DNA of 64,000 nucleotides. Origin: Gymnothorax reevesii. Lineage: Eukaryota; Chordata; Actinopteri; Anguilliformes; Muraenidae. Under the pieces are notes generated by a model that was given only the letters and a program-made list of their open reading frames with translations, was not told where the DNA came from and made no database searches. The DNA is taken from contig CM056573.1 of the NCBI GenBank assembly GCA_029721435.1, positions 95,182,947-95,246,946 of the forward strand, written 5' to 3'. Of the stretch, positions 1 to 10,270 are shown in pieces (the stretch's first letter is position 1; each line of letters begins with the position of its first letter). A program made the position numbers and the translations under genes.

Positions 1-165
1 ATGAGGTCGATTTTCAGTACTGCCCGTCTTTCGGAAACAAACTCTCAAATGGCCTATCGTCTGATAGTTAACATTCAGCTGCACAGCGACCGCTCTGGCA
101 GACATCCCTGCATCCTGCATGCTACGTTCGCGCATGACCTGAGACATCTGAGGCATGATGACTTT
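1..165 (-). pseudogene. Tc1 transposase, N-terminal HTH fragment
   Basis: Reading the minus strand leftwards from about 165 gives a peptide with the segments RERSMQDAGMSARAVAVQLNV and, further on, FRKTGSTENRPH. This is the paired-like first helix-turn-helix of Tc1-group transposases, which binds the terminal repeats in the nucleus. Only about 55 residues are inside the window, so the DDE catalytic domain cannot be assessed. The frame is open over this stretch, but the degraded TIR suggests an inactive copy. The plus-strand frame over the same bases is a shadow. Confidence 0.7.
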
Positions 166-454
166 CGACAAAATTTGACATTTTGGGATGCCTTTCATTG
201 TCCCCAGTATAAGGAATGTCTGGGTACTGCTCATTCTGTCTGATCACCGACTGGAAATGCCACACCCATTTACTGAGGAAAATCACTGCTTCACTGAGCA
301 AATAATCACTGACAGAGAGATGGATTCAAAAATGGTACACAAATCAAGAGAAATCCCTATTGTACGAGTAAAAGTCAGCACATGCTCACTTAGAGTTGTT
401 AACTCCATGTGGCATCAATATTTGACATGGGGCATTTATATTTTTGTTCAGTGT
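1..454 (-). mobile_element. Tc1-like DNA transposon, one end, cut by window edge
   Basis: The right-hand terminus (about 432-454) reads ATTTATATTTTTGTTCAGTG, which matches the terminal inverted repeat type of the salmonid-style Tc1 group (ends of the form CAGTAT/ACTGAACAAAAATATAAA). Inside it lies the usual spacer and then, on the minus strand, the start of a transposase that runs off the left edge. The terminal TA expected at a Tc1 insertion has become TG, so this is an old copy. The other end of the element is outside the window. Confidence 0.8.
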
Positions 455-1023
455 GGTTTTCCTTATCATGGTGGGAACAAAAAATACCTCTGAAGTATTT
501 TTTCTTTGAAGGATTTGAAAGGGTAATTATTGTGATATGCTCAGGCCTTACTTGCCTCATGTGTATGTTGTTGGGGAAAAAAAATAAATAAAATTGAGAC
601 AATATTGTTTTCTTTAGTAATTTTCTTTAAATTCGCAGTTAAATTTTTGTTCATCTTGTGAATCAGAGATTGGGAGGATTAACAGCAGCCACATCTTTAC
701 GTGGCCTTTTAAACTAAGATTTACCAATTGTGCAAATATTACTTAAGGCTACCATTGGTTTCACTTTAATACGGTTTTGCTGAGTGCTTTGTGGTGGAAG
801 CAACGCCAAATAAAATATGATTTATAAATTTCAAGTCAGTCAATGCTGCTTGCTGATCCACATGACCAATGGATTAATTCCAGCAGCCCTTATTGAAAAC
901 CGTCGATGACAGAGCCTGTGAGACCTTGGTTGTGTTTATTTTCTCTTTCATGGCTTTGCTCATGAAATTCATGTTGCAGACTGCCCTATAAGTTGTGTGA
1001 TTATGTGTGTCTGTGCGTGTGCT
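455..1023. other. No recognisable feature
   Basis: AT-rich unique-looking DNA between a Tc1 end and the first LTR copy. I see no coding frame with family resemblance, no terminal repeats and no RNA gene. Confidence 0.5.
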
Positions 1024-2086
1024 TGTGAGGACTTACAAAATGAACCAATAGCGACAACCAGTAAAATACAAAAAGGAGACTATTTCTGAAGGAGGAAACC
1101 CCCCAAACAGAGCTGGCGAAAGTACAAAGTCCGCAATCCAAAATCCAAGGGGCGAAATCCAGAATCATAAACAGGGCACCAATCACAAAAATTGTAATCA
1201 GACAAAAATGGGTCAAGTAACACGATTGCAGCAAAATATGGGGAAAAGGCAAAGCTTGATGTCTAGGACGGTCCAGTCAGAAAGATGTATCATTGTGATT
1301 TAAGGCGAGAAGCGTGGCACAGGTAGCCAAAACAGACAGGGATCACAAGACAAACCAATAAATTAGCAGCTCCAGTCACGGAGTACTAAAAGTGCATAGA
1401 TTAGAGAAAGGAAAGCATGAAGCAGTGTGGAGACCCACAGAAAGTGCAGAGATAATTAGGGAAAGCCAGAGGCGGAGACTAGAATAGGGCAAATGCTGAG
1501 AGATCGTTAGGCAATTAGTAAGTGCAGCTATACAATCCGGAGTGCTTGTTAGTAAGTTTGTCAAAATATACAAGGTTAGTAATTAAAAATTTTTATATAA
1601 ATTATTTTTAATTTTTTTTTTTAATGTAAAACTGCAAAAGAGGAAGAACGCGAAATAAAGATTGAAAGCCAGACAGCAATAAATCACCCAAATGAGTGGC
1701 ATGCTAGACAAGGGACAATGAGCAAAATACACTCAAGACGGGGGGAGGAACGAGGTGCAATGCATGGAAATGAAACATGGCATGATAACTATGAATAAAC
1801 TAAAATATGGGGGAGGAGGAAAGCACGGAATTCCCCTCAGCCAGATGTCGAAAGTTTTTGGAGACGCCCGCCCGCTCAAAGAATAGCAATACCCCCGTCA
1901 GCCTTAAGGGCTGAGGGGTAATAAACATGGAAATCTGAATATCAAAACAATACATAATCAAAGGATGGTTAGACATAAGCAGAGGTCACTAAACACATGG
2001 GTCAGTCAAAAACATGGCACGAGGCCAGGCACAGAACTTAAGCATGGGCATGAATCATGAGACATGGCAAAGACAGATTCACAACA
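1024..2086 (-). mobile_element. Gypsy LTR copy A (LTR without internal region)
   Basis: The stretch shares an ordered series of blocks with the bona fide 3' LTR at 16133-17382: a C-rich block near the left end, 'acaaagtccgcaatccaaaa', 'agcagctccagtcacggagt', 'gataattagggaaagcc', 'gcagctatacaatccggagt', and an end in ...agattcacaaca. The order and orientation are the same, so it is an LTR of the same or a sister family, in minus orientation. No gag or pol is attached. The left border is approximate. A small MITE-like insert sits at about 1831-1921. Confidence 0.65.
1831..1921. repeat. Short MITE-like insert inside LTR copy A
   Basis: TTCCCCTCAGCC at 1831-1842 is inverted as GGCTGAGGGGTAA at 1909-1921, with about 65 bp between. 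The corresponding part of the reference LTR (near 17200) has no such block, so it looks inserted. No clear target duplication is visible, and the family is not identified. Confidence 0.35.
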
Positions 2087-2116
2087 GCTTGTGTATGCAA
2101 GCAATGGGTGTGTGGC

Positions 2117-3569
2117 TGTAAGGTAGCAAACTGGAACCAAATGAGAGGACACCTGATTGCAAAAATAAGGAGCTTTGAGCAAGGGGGGGTAACCCCCCCG
2201 CAGGACAGTGTGCAACAGTACAGAGTCCGCATTCTAAAAATCAAATTCCAATGGGACAGAGCAGAGTTCGCAACAAGGGCTGCAATCACAGAAATCGTAG
2301 TCAGCAAAAACAGATCCGGTACACAGGCAAAGGTTTGTGGGAGAAGTAAACTCATAAGCCAGAAGACAGCCCAAATCAGTAACAGGGCAGCAATCCACAA
2401 GGTCACGAGGTCAGGCGGAAAAACGTCAAAACACACAGATGCAACAAGTAATCAAAAAGGGCAAACCAAAAATCAGAAGTCGGGCAATCTAGTCAGAATC
2501 AGAAACTCAATGAATACGGGGTGAGAAGAATAGCAGCACAGGAAACAATTTGACAGAGAGTGGCTGTGAAAAGACACCTAATATACATTTCTAGGGAGAT
2601 CACATGGTGAGAGACACAGGTGCAAACAGTCAGACTGAGTACAAGGGAACAGCACATGAGGGAGAACCAAATCACATGCAATTTGGCAGAAGCCAAAACA
2701 CGGACAGGGAACACGGGACTAACCTATACAAAGACATACAGCTCCAGTTAAGGCAGGGGTGTCAAACTGACCCGTAAACGGGCCAAGAGGCTGCAGGTCT
2801 TCAATCCTACCAAGCAGAAGCTCACTGGAAAGCACTGATTTAATCAACTGATCTGGGCCTGCACAACTGATTAGTTGCATCAGGTGCGCTTCTGCATTGT
2901 TGGAGTGAAAACCTGCAGCCTCTTGGACCATTTACGGGTGAGTTTGACACCCCTGAGTTAAGGAGTTCTATCGCGCATAGATACTTAGAGAAGCACAGCG
3001 TTATAAGACATGGAGCTTCCACAGAAAATGCAGCAAAAGTAATCAGGGAGAGACAAGAGGTGGAGACTAGAACAGGGCGAGTGCTGAGAGCTTGTTAATC
3101 AATTAGCAAGTGGAACTCTACAATCCCTTGGCGCTTGTTAGTAAGTTAGTATTATATACAATCTTAGTTGGTGTTAGTAACTTCTAGCGAAAATGACAAA
3201 CTGTTAGTATGGTTAGTAAGATAGAAAAGTAAAGCGAAGTCAGGAAACGAGATTGGAAGGAAGGTTGAAATCCAGAATCCAATAAATCACCCGAAGAGTA
3301 ACACACAGGACTGGGGCTCTGTGCAATGACAAGACCAGACCAGACGGGGGAGACAGAGTGCAGTGCAAATTGGAAAACATGAACCGGAATGAGATTAAGG
3401 CAAAATGCAAAACATGGAATCGTAAACTAAGACAAAACATGACAAATCAAAGTTACCAAATCACAATACATAATGTAAAGAATAGTCAGACATGGCAAAG
3501 AGTCAGGAAAACAATAAAACAAATATCAAAACATGGCATGGACAAGGCAGGCATGGCAGAATCATAACA
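2117..3569 (-). mobile_element. Gypsy LTR copy B
   Basis: A second LTR in the same orientation begins TGTAAGGTAGC, like the TGTAATGTACC edge of the reference LTR at 16133. It shares the blocks 'aacagtacagagtccgca', 'gtcgggcaatctagtcagaa', 'gctccagttaagg' and 'caatcccttggcgcttgtt', and ends ...atcataaca. A hAT MITE (2754-2955) interrupts it exactly where the reference LTR reads straight through ('gctccggttaaggagtacta'). Only about 30 bp separates it from copy A, so the pair may be the two LTRs of an element whose interior has been lost, or two solo LTRs. Confidence 0.65.
2754..2955. mobile_element. Non-autonomous hAT element (MITE)
   Basis: 202 bp with terminal inverted repeats CAGGGGTGTCAAACT / AGTTTGACACCCCTG, flanked on both sides by the perfect 8-bp duplication AGTTAAGG (2746-2753 and 2956-2963). 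CAGGGGTGTCAA ends and 8-bp duplications are typical of hAT elements in fish genomes. The related LTR at 16133-17382 provides an unoccupied site with a single copy of the target. No transposase is encoded. Confidence 0.9.
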
Positions 3570-5103
3570 GTGGCGGGGGTAAATCTCATCTGTATTACAC
3601 TAAAAATAAAAAAAATGTAATTTATATTGGGTGACAAACAGAAATCTTGTACATTGCACTATTTTCAGTGGGTACTATCACTGCATTTTTCTGCTATTCA
3701 GACATACTATAATTTGCAGCCACTCATCATCCAAAATGTGTACCTGGGTGTGGAGGATGCATTACACTGTGCACTGTTTTCACTGCCAGGTCTGATACCC
3801 ATCATTTTTGACATGCTCTGAAAGGGACAGCCAAGCTTGTACACTGCCCTTGGAGCACCCTCAGACAGCGTCGACAGGATCTCAGCTCATAAATGACAAA
3901 GTTCAAATCCTTTCCCGACATCAGAAGCGATCCCAGCTCTGTGCCGGGGGCGCTGAATGGCAGTCTGACAGAGTCTGGATTGTGTTGCGTTCTCCATGAG
4001 AAGGTTTACTGCGAGATTAATAACTGAATGAGACAGGAGCATAAAATGGTGAAATGAAGCCACGTTCAAGCTTGCTCAGCGCACACCACTTGCATGACAG
4101 AATTCTAGCGCTGGATGACGGAGGTTAGGCGCTGCTCCCACAGAGGCAGTAAGTCTGTTGATGGAATTTGAGAGATGGGGGAAAATAGGAGGCACTGTTT
4201 GCAGCTGTCACCCTGTGCCTGGAGAAGAGAGTCCCTCCGAGCCAGGGTTTATTGACAGTCCCCTCGTCACCACACCAGCTGGCATGGCATGAATGAAGCA
4301 AGCTTGATTAATTTAGTCTGGATCAGGTGGGATCACTTGCATGCATGCATGCAGCAATGAGCTGTGATTACCCCAAGCGTTGGGTTGAGAAAATATAACT
4401 AATTAATAGGTGTGTGGAAAAGGAAGTGTTTGGACCTCATGGTGAAGTACTCATCTGGGCACCCGCTTTATCCCATCCACAGACTTATGGCTTAATTTGT
4501 GTCAAGGGGCACTTCAGCTTCCTTGGTTTTAATTATATTAGATTCTTGAGATCAACTTGGTGCACATTTTCAATCCTGGGCAAATATTTTATGAATGATG
4601 TATATTTGATGACGTGTAAATGATAGCTCGTAAATAAGTTCTGTTCTAACAAGATTTTTTTTCTTTCTTAATGTGCGTGTGCACACATCAATCCAGTATT
4701 TAAGAGGCAGAGAATTTCATCCCTTTTGTACCATTACATCACTGTATGGCTCCTCTGACCCCCATTTTATATCACATTTATATTCCTTGTGAAGAATTTT
4801 TAGGTTGCCGGCTGTAGGCCACTAAGGCCAGTAACCTATTGTTTATAAGTTAATGCCCAAGCAAAAATTCTTTTGATTGAATCCTTCATTTAGACTTGGC
4901 AGCCATTTTTGGCACAGGTCAATTTTCTCAAAAACTGTTGAATGAATTTTTTTTAAGTAGCAGCAATGGAATCGGCATCATGACCTGCTTCAACGGTGTA
5001 AACAACGTTTTGATTGAATCGCTCCTTCAAAGCGCCACCGAGGCAACGTGTCTGGACTTCATCATTTTTCTGGGTGTTCGGGGTGTTTTGTGCTTTAACT
5101 CTC
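3570..5103. other. No gene or element recognised
   Basis: About 1.5 kb of mixed-composition DNA. It includes a short alternating run, (GCAT)n, near 4340-4355. The part at 4200-4400 is of complex composition with homeobox-like ATTA cores and could be conserved non-coding DNA, but nothing here proves it. Confidence 0.4.
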
Positions 5104-5107
5104 TTAA

Positions 5108-5787
5108 AGGAGGACTATCATCAACAAATTTCTATCCTCCTGTTATTTCAATTTGTTGATCTCTTGCTGGTTAAACTGCATTCATATAGCTCAGTTGGCT
5201 AACTGATGAAAAAATCGAATTTAATTGAGCCCATTGGGCAGCGCCATTATTTTCTGTAGTACCTGTTGCGTCTGATTCTCGGGCGCAAGATCATGACATC
5301 AGCGCGGAGGTGTGGCACCTCCAGGCATCATGGCCGAGCATTCGATTGAATGAGATTTTCTCGTCAGTGAACAGATCCAAAATCGCTTTGAAAATGCTGC
5401 ATTGTCAGGCATGCGATTGTGTCAACGACACCAAACAGAAGATGGTCGGTGTGACAATGCACATGTTCCCAAAGGACCAGGGTTTAATTCGCCGTTGGGT
5501 TATAAACTCGCACAACAGCACAATGCATATCACTGTTCAGGGATACACTCTCAGCCGCCGCCTTCACGTCACGATTCCGTGCTTTCACGGGCTGAAACTC
5601 TGTCTCGTGTAGCTTGAGTTCAAAACAATGGCAGCCTCCGTTTTGGATTTTATCATAGAAATTACGGGCAATTATTGCCAATTACGTGGAAAGGACTAAT
5701 TATCTTGTGGAAATACTTTAAGGGGGTGCTGTTGAACTTCAGTGCAGTTAATACAAGTCAAAACAGGTAAGCGTGATAATCCTCCTT
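5108..5787 (+). mobile_element. Kolobok-like DNA transposon, THAP-type, non-autonomous or decayed
   Basis: The ends AGGAGGACTATCA (5108-5120) and its inverted partner, AGGAGGATTATCA when reverse-complemented (5775-5787), are flanked on both sides by TTAA (5104-5107 and 5788-5791). A TTAA duplication with short AGG ends fits Kolobok, whose transposases are known to carry a THAP DNA-binding domain, and a THAP-like fragment is encoded inside. piggyBac also uses TTAA but has CCC/GGG ends and no THAP domain. At 680 bp the element is far too short for a complete transposase. Confidence 0.65.
5394..5612 (+). pseudogene. Partial THAP-like DNA-binding frame
   Basis: From the ATG at 5394 the frame begins MLHCQACDC and continues ...HMFPKDQGLIRRWV before running about 72 residues to a stop. 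The C-x2-C pair followed by FPKD and RRW is the first half of a C2CH THAP zinc finger, which binds DNA. The expected distal Cys-x2-His pair is not visible in this frame, so the domain is truncated or frame-shifted. It lies within the TTAA-flanked element. I infer it is the remnant of the transposase N-terminus rather than a host THAP gene. Confidence 0.5.
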
Positions 5788-6970
5788 TAATATAGCATTT
5801 TGAGTTTAGGTATGGTCCAGGTCAAGGTGAAATTGCAAAAATGTACTATAACTCTCTTAATGTAGCATTTAGAGCTAAGGTATGTTTGAGGCACCTGTTG
5901 GGAATCAGGTATGCCGAACATTGTGAGTCAGTCACATTTGACCTTGGGTCATACTCAGGTAAAGAGTATGTGACCTCAAATTTACCGGTACACATACAAA
6001 TCACTGTACACAACTACAAATTCCACTGTTCCAGGTGCTCAAACCCTTTTCACCAATAATACCTTAATAAACCAAGGCCATCTTGAAATAGTTAATTTTT
6101 AAGAAATTTTTTTAATGATATGTAAAAAATTTGACGAGAGGTGGAATTCAGAGGTCTGCTATTTATTCATATTTTTAACATTCTTTCAATCTAACACGAC
6201 AGTCTGGTTAGGTCCATCTGCTTCTCATTATCTTCTCTTAATCATTATTGGGCATATTTTGGTTTTGATCAGTCAGTTTGCTGCATAAATGGCTTGATTG
6301 CAAGTTAGGCAAAGTACCCGGGAATTGATTGAAGGTAAGATAGTTATGCCAAGGAGATGGAGGCTGTCCAACCTCGCCGGTTATTAGCGGACTTAAATTA
6401 CAGTTTTCTTCCTGGAAGCATTTCAAATGGCCACATTAGGTGTGTGACATAGAAAAGGCAATAAGACAAAAAGGCAAGCTTGTCTGTCTGCCTCATAGTG
6501 GCAGTTACTTTTATTGCGCTTGTGATAACCGAGATTCCGTTTATCGTGCAGCCCTAAATAAATTCACCCCGGATCCCGTCTGTGTTAGGATTGAAGCACC
6601 AACTTTTGGACCTTTGCTACCGTCGCCTCTGAGTCCGCGACCTGTTGCTAGGCAACTGCAACAAAGTTGCTTGGTGAGCATTCTCTGCTTAAGAGCGAAT
6701 GACCGAAAGAGATAAAGTATGAAAGGGAAACAACGGCAAACTACACTCTTTAAATGTTTTCAGAAAGTTGCCCAACTTGCCCCTGAAAGTACCTCCGGTG
6801 TCCTGTCAATTTTTGCTACCTATCAAAATACGCTACCTCACTGTTCTTCGCTTGCGCAGACCGAAAATCTTGGGCTCTGTTTCTTCGCTCACATCTTATG
6901 TATCTTTTCGAAAATCATGAAAACAAATTTTTTACATTGCCCGTTTCGACTTGTAAGCTTACATATACTG
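5788..6970. other. No gene recognised; one possible transposon end
   Basis: Mostly unique-looking DNA. At about 6510-6556 the reverse strand reads TAGGGCTGCACGATAAACG, resembling a terminal sequence seen in several fish DNA repeats, but I cannot find its partner. A short frame beginning at 6719 (MKGKQRQTTLFKCFQKV) loosely recalls N-termini of hAT-type proteins; the resemblance is too weak to call. Confidence 0.3.
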
Positions 6971-6977
6971 AGCAAGT

Positions 6978-7220
6978 TCCCACATGGAAAGAATCTATAT
7001 GAACATATATGCGCATATATGCAACCTATATGCAGCATATATGTGCATATAGGCCAAATTCAGGTTCATATATGTGCTTGTAGAGGGCATATAGGTCTCC
7101 TATGTCGCGTCTTTATATCCACATATAGGCCCTGTATGTACATACAAGGTATATGTCTCCTATATAGCTCATATACCCAGTGGCAGGTTCTGTTTGTCAT
7201 ACCTATTGTATAGCTCATAT
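6978..7220. repeat. CATATA-rich palindromic repeat
   Basis: Ten or so CATATA/TATATG hexamers occur in about 200 bp, mixed with CATATAGG motifs, giving many short overlapping inverted repeats. Its left border 'ccacatggaaagaa' recurs, inverted, at about 13470-13483 next to another CATATAGG-rich palindromic element, so both probably belong to one repeat family. No coding capacity. Confidence 0.55.
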
Positions 7221-8100
7221 CCCGCTTTTGCAACTGTCTTACATGATGCCTAGCTCATATTTTTATTCTCAAGGTAATATCTGCATATTAGTCCAAAGTC
7301 CCTTACAGAAATAACAAGAATTTCATGCAATAACTTATTAATCGCATGTGAACAAGTGAAATTGGCATCACATTTAATCCTAAATACATGTTGACATGTG
7401 ACAACGGCATGTCAAGTGTAAACCAGTCATTAACTACGGCAAGTGAAAGGAGACAAAAAGCTACGATATTAACAAAAATATCTAATACTATTTGTTACAT
7501 TTTTTTCCTGAAACATTGACAGTAACAAGGTCATCAATTCTCTCTTGACCATACTTATATCCATACTATGAAGATTGAGTTGTGTATTGTTGAAGAGCAG
7601 GAAATGTATAAAAACAAAATGGTTTGATTACGTTTATTTCATCAATTATTTTCCAAGTTTAAGTCACTGCCAGATTCACCACATTAGATAAAATTGGATT
7701 CACATCATTACAGCTCATACACATCCACTAAAAGGTTATACACTACACTGTTACATCCACCAAATGTTTTCTGTTGTCTGTAATGCAGTTTCTAGATTTA
7801 TATAGCTTAGAGGTCCTTAGTCTAAATGCAGATAAATAAAACAAAAACAACAAAATAAAAGTACACAGGAGAACATACATTCAAGTAAACATGCCTTCCA
7901 AAAGTCATTTTCAGCCCCACATCGATTTGAGCATTTTACAATGGTTAATGAATTTGAAGACAAAGTCTACATTTCTGTTCAGTTTTAATGAATAGACACT
8001 TGTCTTTTATCTGAGATGCTTGTATAGCATCTAAAGGTCCCAGACTTTTTCCTGCAGGAATACAAAAACAAGGATTCTTTCCACACAGAAGAAACCAATG
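7221..8100. other. No recognisable feature
   Basis: AT-rich spacer between the CATATA repeat and a Tc1 element. Neither strand gives a family-like reading frame. Confidence 0.5.
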
Positions 8101-9475
8101 TACAAAACCCAAAACCAGTGAAGTTGGCACGTTGTGTAAATCGTAAATAAAAACAGAATAAAATGATTTGCAAATCCTTTTCAACCTATATTCAATTGAA
8201 TACACTGCAAAGACAAGTTACTTAATGTTCAAACAGGTAAACTTTGTAATTTTTAGCAAATATTAGCTCATTTGGAATTTGATGCCTGCAACATGTTTCA
8301 AAAAAGCTGGCACAAGTGGCAAAAAAGACTGAGAGAGTTGAGAAATGTTCATCAAAACACTTATTTGGAACATCCCACAGGTGAACAGGCTAATTGGGAA
8401 CAGGTCGGTGCCATGATTGGGTATATAAGCAGCTTCCCTGAAATGCTCAGTCATTCACAAACAAGGATGAGGCAAGGGTCACCACTTAGTGAGCAAATGC
8501 GTGAGCTGATCGTCGTACAGTTTAAAAACAACATTCCTCAACGAGCTATTGCAAGAAATTTAGGGATTTCATCATCTACGATCCGTAATATCGTCAAAAG
8601 GTTCAGAGAATCTGGAGAAATCACTGCACGTAAGCGACAAGGCCGAAAACCAACATTGAATGCCCGTGACCTTCGATCCCTCAGGCGGTACTGCATCAAA
8701 AACCAACATCAGTGTGTAAAGGACATCAATACATGGGCTCAGGAACACTTCAGAAAACCACTGTCAGTAACTACAGTTCGTCGCTACATCTGCAAGTGCA
8801 AGTTAAAACTCTACAATGCAAAGCGAAAGCCTTTTATCAACAGCACCCAGAAATGCCGTCGGCTTCGCTGGGCCCAAGCTCATCTAAGATGGACTGATGC
8901 AAAGTGGAAAAGTGTTCTGTGGTCTGACAAGTCCACATTTCAGATTGTTTTTGGAAACTGTGGACGTCGTGTCCTCCGGACCAAAGAGGAAAAGAACCAT
9001 CCGTACTGTTATAGGCGCAAAGTTCAAAAGCCAGCATCTGCGATGGTATGGGGGTGTATTAGTGCCCAAGGCATGGGCAACTTACACATATGTGAAGGCA
9101 CCATTACTGCTAAAAGGTACATACAGGTTTTGGAGCAACATATGTTGCCATCCAAGCAACGTCTTTTTCATGGACGCCCCAGCTTATTTCAGCAAGACAA
9201 TGCCAAGCCACATTCTGCACGTGTTACAACAGCAGGGCTCCGTAGTAAAAGAGTGCGGGTACTAGACTGGCCTGCCTGTAGTCCAGACCTGTCTCCCATT
9301 GAAAATGTGTGGCACATTATGAAGCGTAAAATACGACAACGGAGACCCCGGACTGTTGAACAACTTAAGCTGTACATCAAGCAAGAATGGGAAAGAGTTC
9401 CACCTGAAAAGCTTCAAAAATTGGTCTCCTCAGTTCCCAAACGTTTACGGAGTGTCATTAAAAGGAAAGGCGATG
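8101..9475 (+). mobile_element. Tc1-like transposon, 3' end missing
   Basis: The 5' terminus starts at the TA at 8101 with TACAAAACCCAAAACCAGTG, followed by AAGTTGGCACGTTGTGTAAA. This is the end type of a common fish Tc1 family, of which 49037 is another copy. The long 5' spacer leads into a complete-looking transposase frame. Sequence similarity to the family stops at about 9475, inside the last codons of the transposase, and no inverted terminal repeat follows. Without the 3' TIR the copy could not be moved, even if its transposase were made. Confidence 0.85.
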
Positions 9476-9537
9476 GTGGGATCTGGGTGGGACGAGGCAG
9501 CAGAATGCAGTTTACTGGGTCTGCCGGCCCAGAGTGA
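8467..9537 (+). CDS. Tc1 transposase, DD34E, altered C-terminus
   Basis: From the ATG at 8467 the frame codes for 356 residues, about the 340 usual for Tc1 transposases. These enzymes cut and paste the element at TA sites in the nucleus. An N-terminal helix-turn-helix (residues about 12-60, QRAIARNLGISSSTIRNIVK) precedes a GRKP linker (about 62-65) and a second DNA-binding region. The catalytic domain holds D154 (WSDKSTF), D244 (QQDNAKPH) and E279 (SPIENVW), with 34 residues between the last two, so the triad is complete. The final ~20 residues (after KRKGDGG) do not look like the family and come from flanking DNA joined at the truncation. I chose this start because it sits just upstream of the HTH; the frame is open further upstream but through the 5' spacer. 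Host silencing and the missing 3' TIR make activity in cis impossible; activity in trans is untested. Confidence 0.85.
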   Translation: MRQGSPLSEQMRELIVVQFKNNIPQRAIARNLGISSSTIRNIVKRFRESGEITARKRQGRKPTLNARDLRSLRRYCIKNQHQCVKDINTWAQEHFRKPLSVTTVRRYICKCKLKLYNAKRKPFINSTQKCRRLRWAQAHLRWTDAKWKSVLWSDKSTFQIVFGNCGRRVLRTKEEKNHPYCYRRKVQKPASAMVWGCISAQGMGNLHICEGTITAKRYIQVLEQHMLPSKQRLFHGRPSLFQQDNAKPHSARVTTAGLRSKRVRVLDWPACSPDLSPIENVWHIMKRKIRQRRPRTVEQLKLYIKQEWERVPPEKLQKLVSSVPKRLRSVIKRKGDGGIWVGRGSRMQFTGSAGPE

Positions 9538-10019
9538 AACGTAGACACGTCTGCCATCTGAGAAGGAATCAACGGGCTAATTCCGCAAACGCAGTAGATG
9601 TGTATAGATCTAATGAAATGACCTTAGTTTGATAAACACAACGACGAAAGTGGATGACGTAGTGCAAAAGTCTGGCAGCTCAAGCTCGAATTTGCTGTCT
9701 ACCTACGACAACAGTTGGTGAGTACACCGGTGTTTCTACTCTATAGCAAGGATTGAGGGAAAGCTAGAATCCACCCCAAACGGACGCATTTGTAGAACGG
9801 GTCGACATACCCAAGTGTAGACCGTAGAAATCTAGTGGTTCTGAGTTTAGAGGGAAACATGGACAGTGAGAAGCACCAAAAAGTGGATCAACAACGAATG
9901 GACTGCTTAGGTGTGTATTATAAGGACCTGCTGGTTCGTGTGCATAACTGTGTTGTGTCATTAGCCCGTGGTAATGATTTACTTATTACACCGAAATAAC
10001 CAGTGTTTGCTCATGGGAA
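9538..10019. other. No recognisable feature
   Basis: Spacer of balanced composition between the truncated Tc1 element and a palindromic MITE. Confidence 0.5.
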
Positions 10020-10270
10020 ATGGGCGCGATAAGCCGCTTTCACACCGGATACGAAACAAATTTTTCGCGCGACAGATTACATTCAAAGTCAATGCATTGT
10101 CTTTGCATTGACTTTGAATATAAACTGTCACGCGAAAAATTCGTTTCGCATCCGGTGTGAAAGCGGCTTGGCGCGCCCATAACGTGAGTATTCGTGTCTT
10201 TGCACTGACTTTGAATGTAATCTGTCCCGCGAAAAATTTGTTTAGCGTCCGATGTGAAAGCAGCTTCATG
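10020..10270. repeat. Palindromic MITE with an extra third arm
   Basis: An arm beginning AAGCCGCTTTCACACCGGAT (10031) runs to about 10096 and is followed, after a 7-bp spacer, by its near-perfect inverse ending at 10169. The pairing continues outward through GGGCGCG on both sides. A diverged second copy of the inverse arm follows at 10189-10266. The foldback covers about 160 bp. The arms contain TTTTTCGCGCGACAG-type blocks and no reading frame of note. The superfamily is uncertain; a Harbinger-type MITE is possible. Confidence 0.7.

Noticed and set aside
2057..2524. 155-residue plus-strand frame
   Set aside because: It lies antisense within LTR copies A and B and shows no family motif; a chance open frame.
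6719..7213. 164-residue frame as a gene
   Set aside because: Only the first 17 residues vaguely recall hAT proteins; the rest runs into the CATATA repeat and has low complexity.
8272..8466. N-terminal extension of the Tc1 transposase
   Set aside because: The frame is open but begins at a TTG and translates the 5' spacer of the element; family proteins begin just ahead of the HTH.
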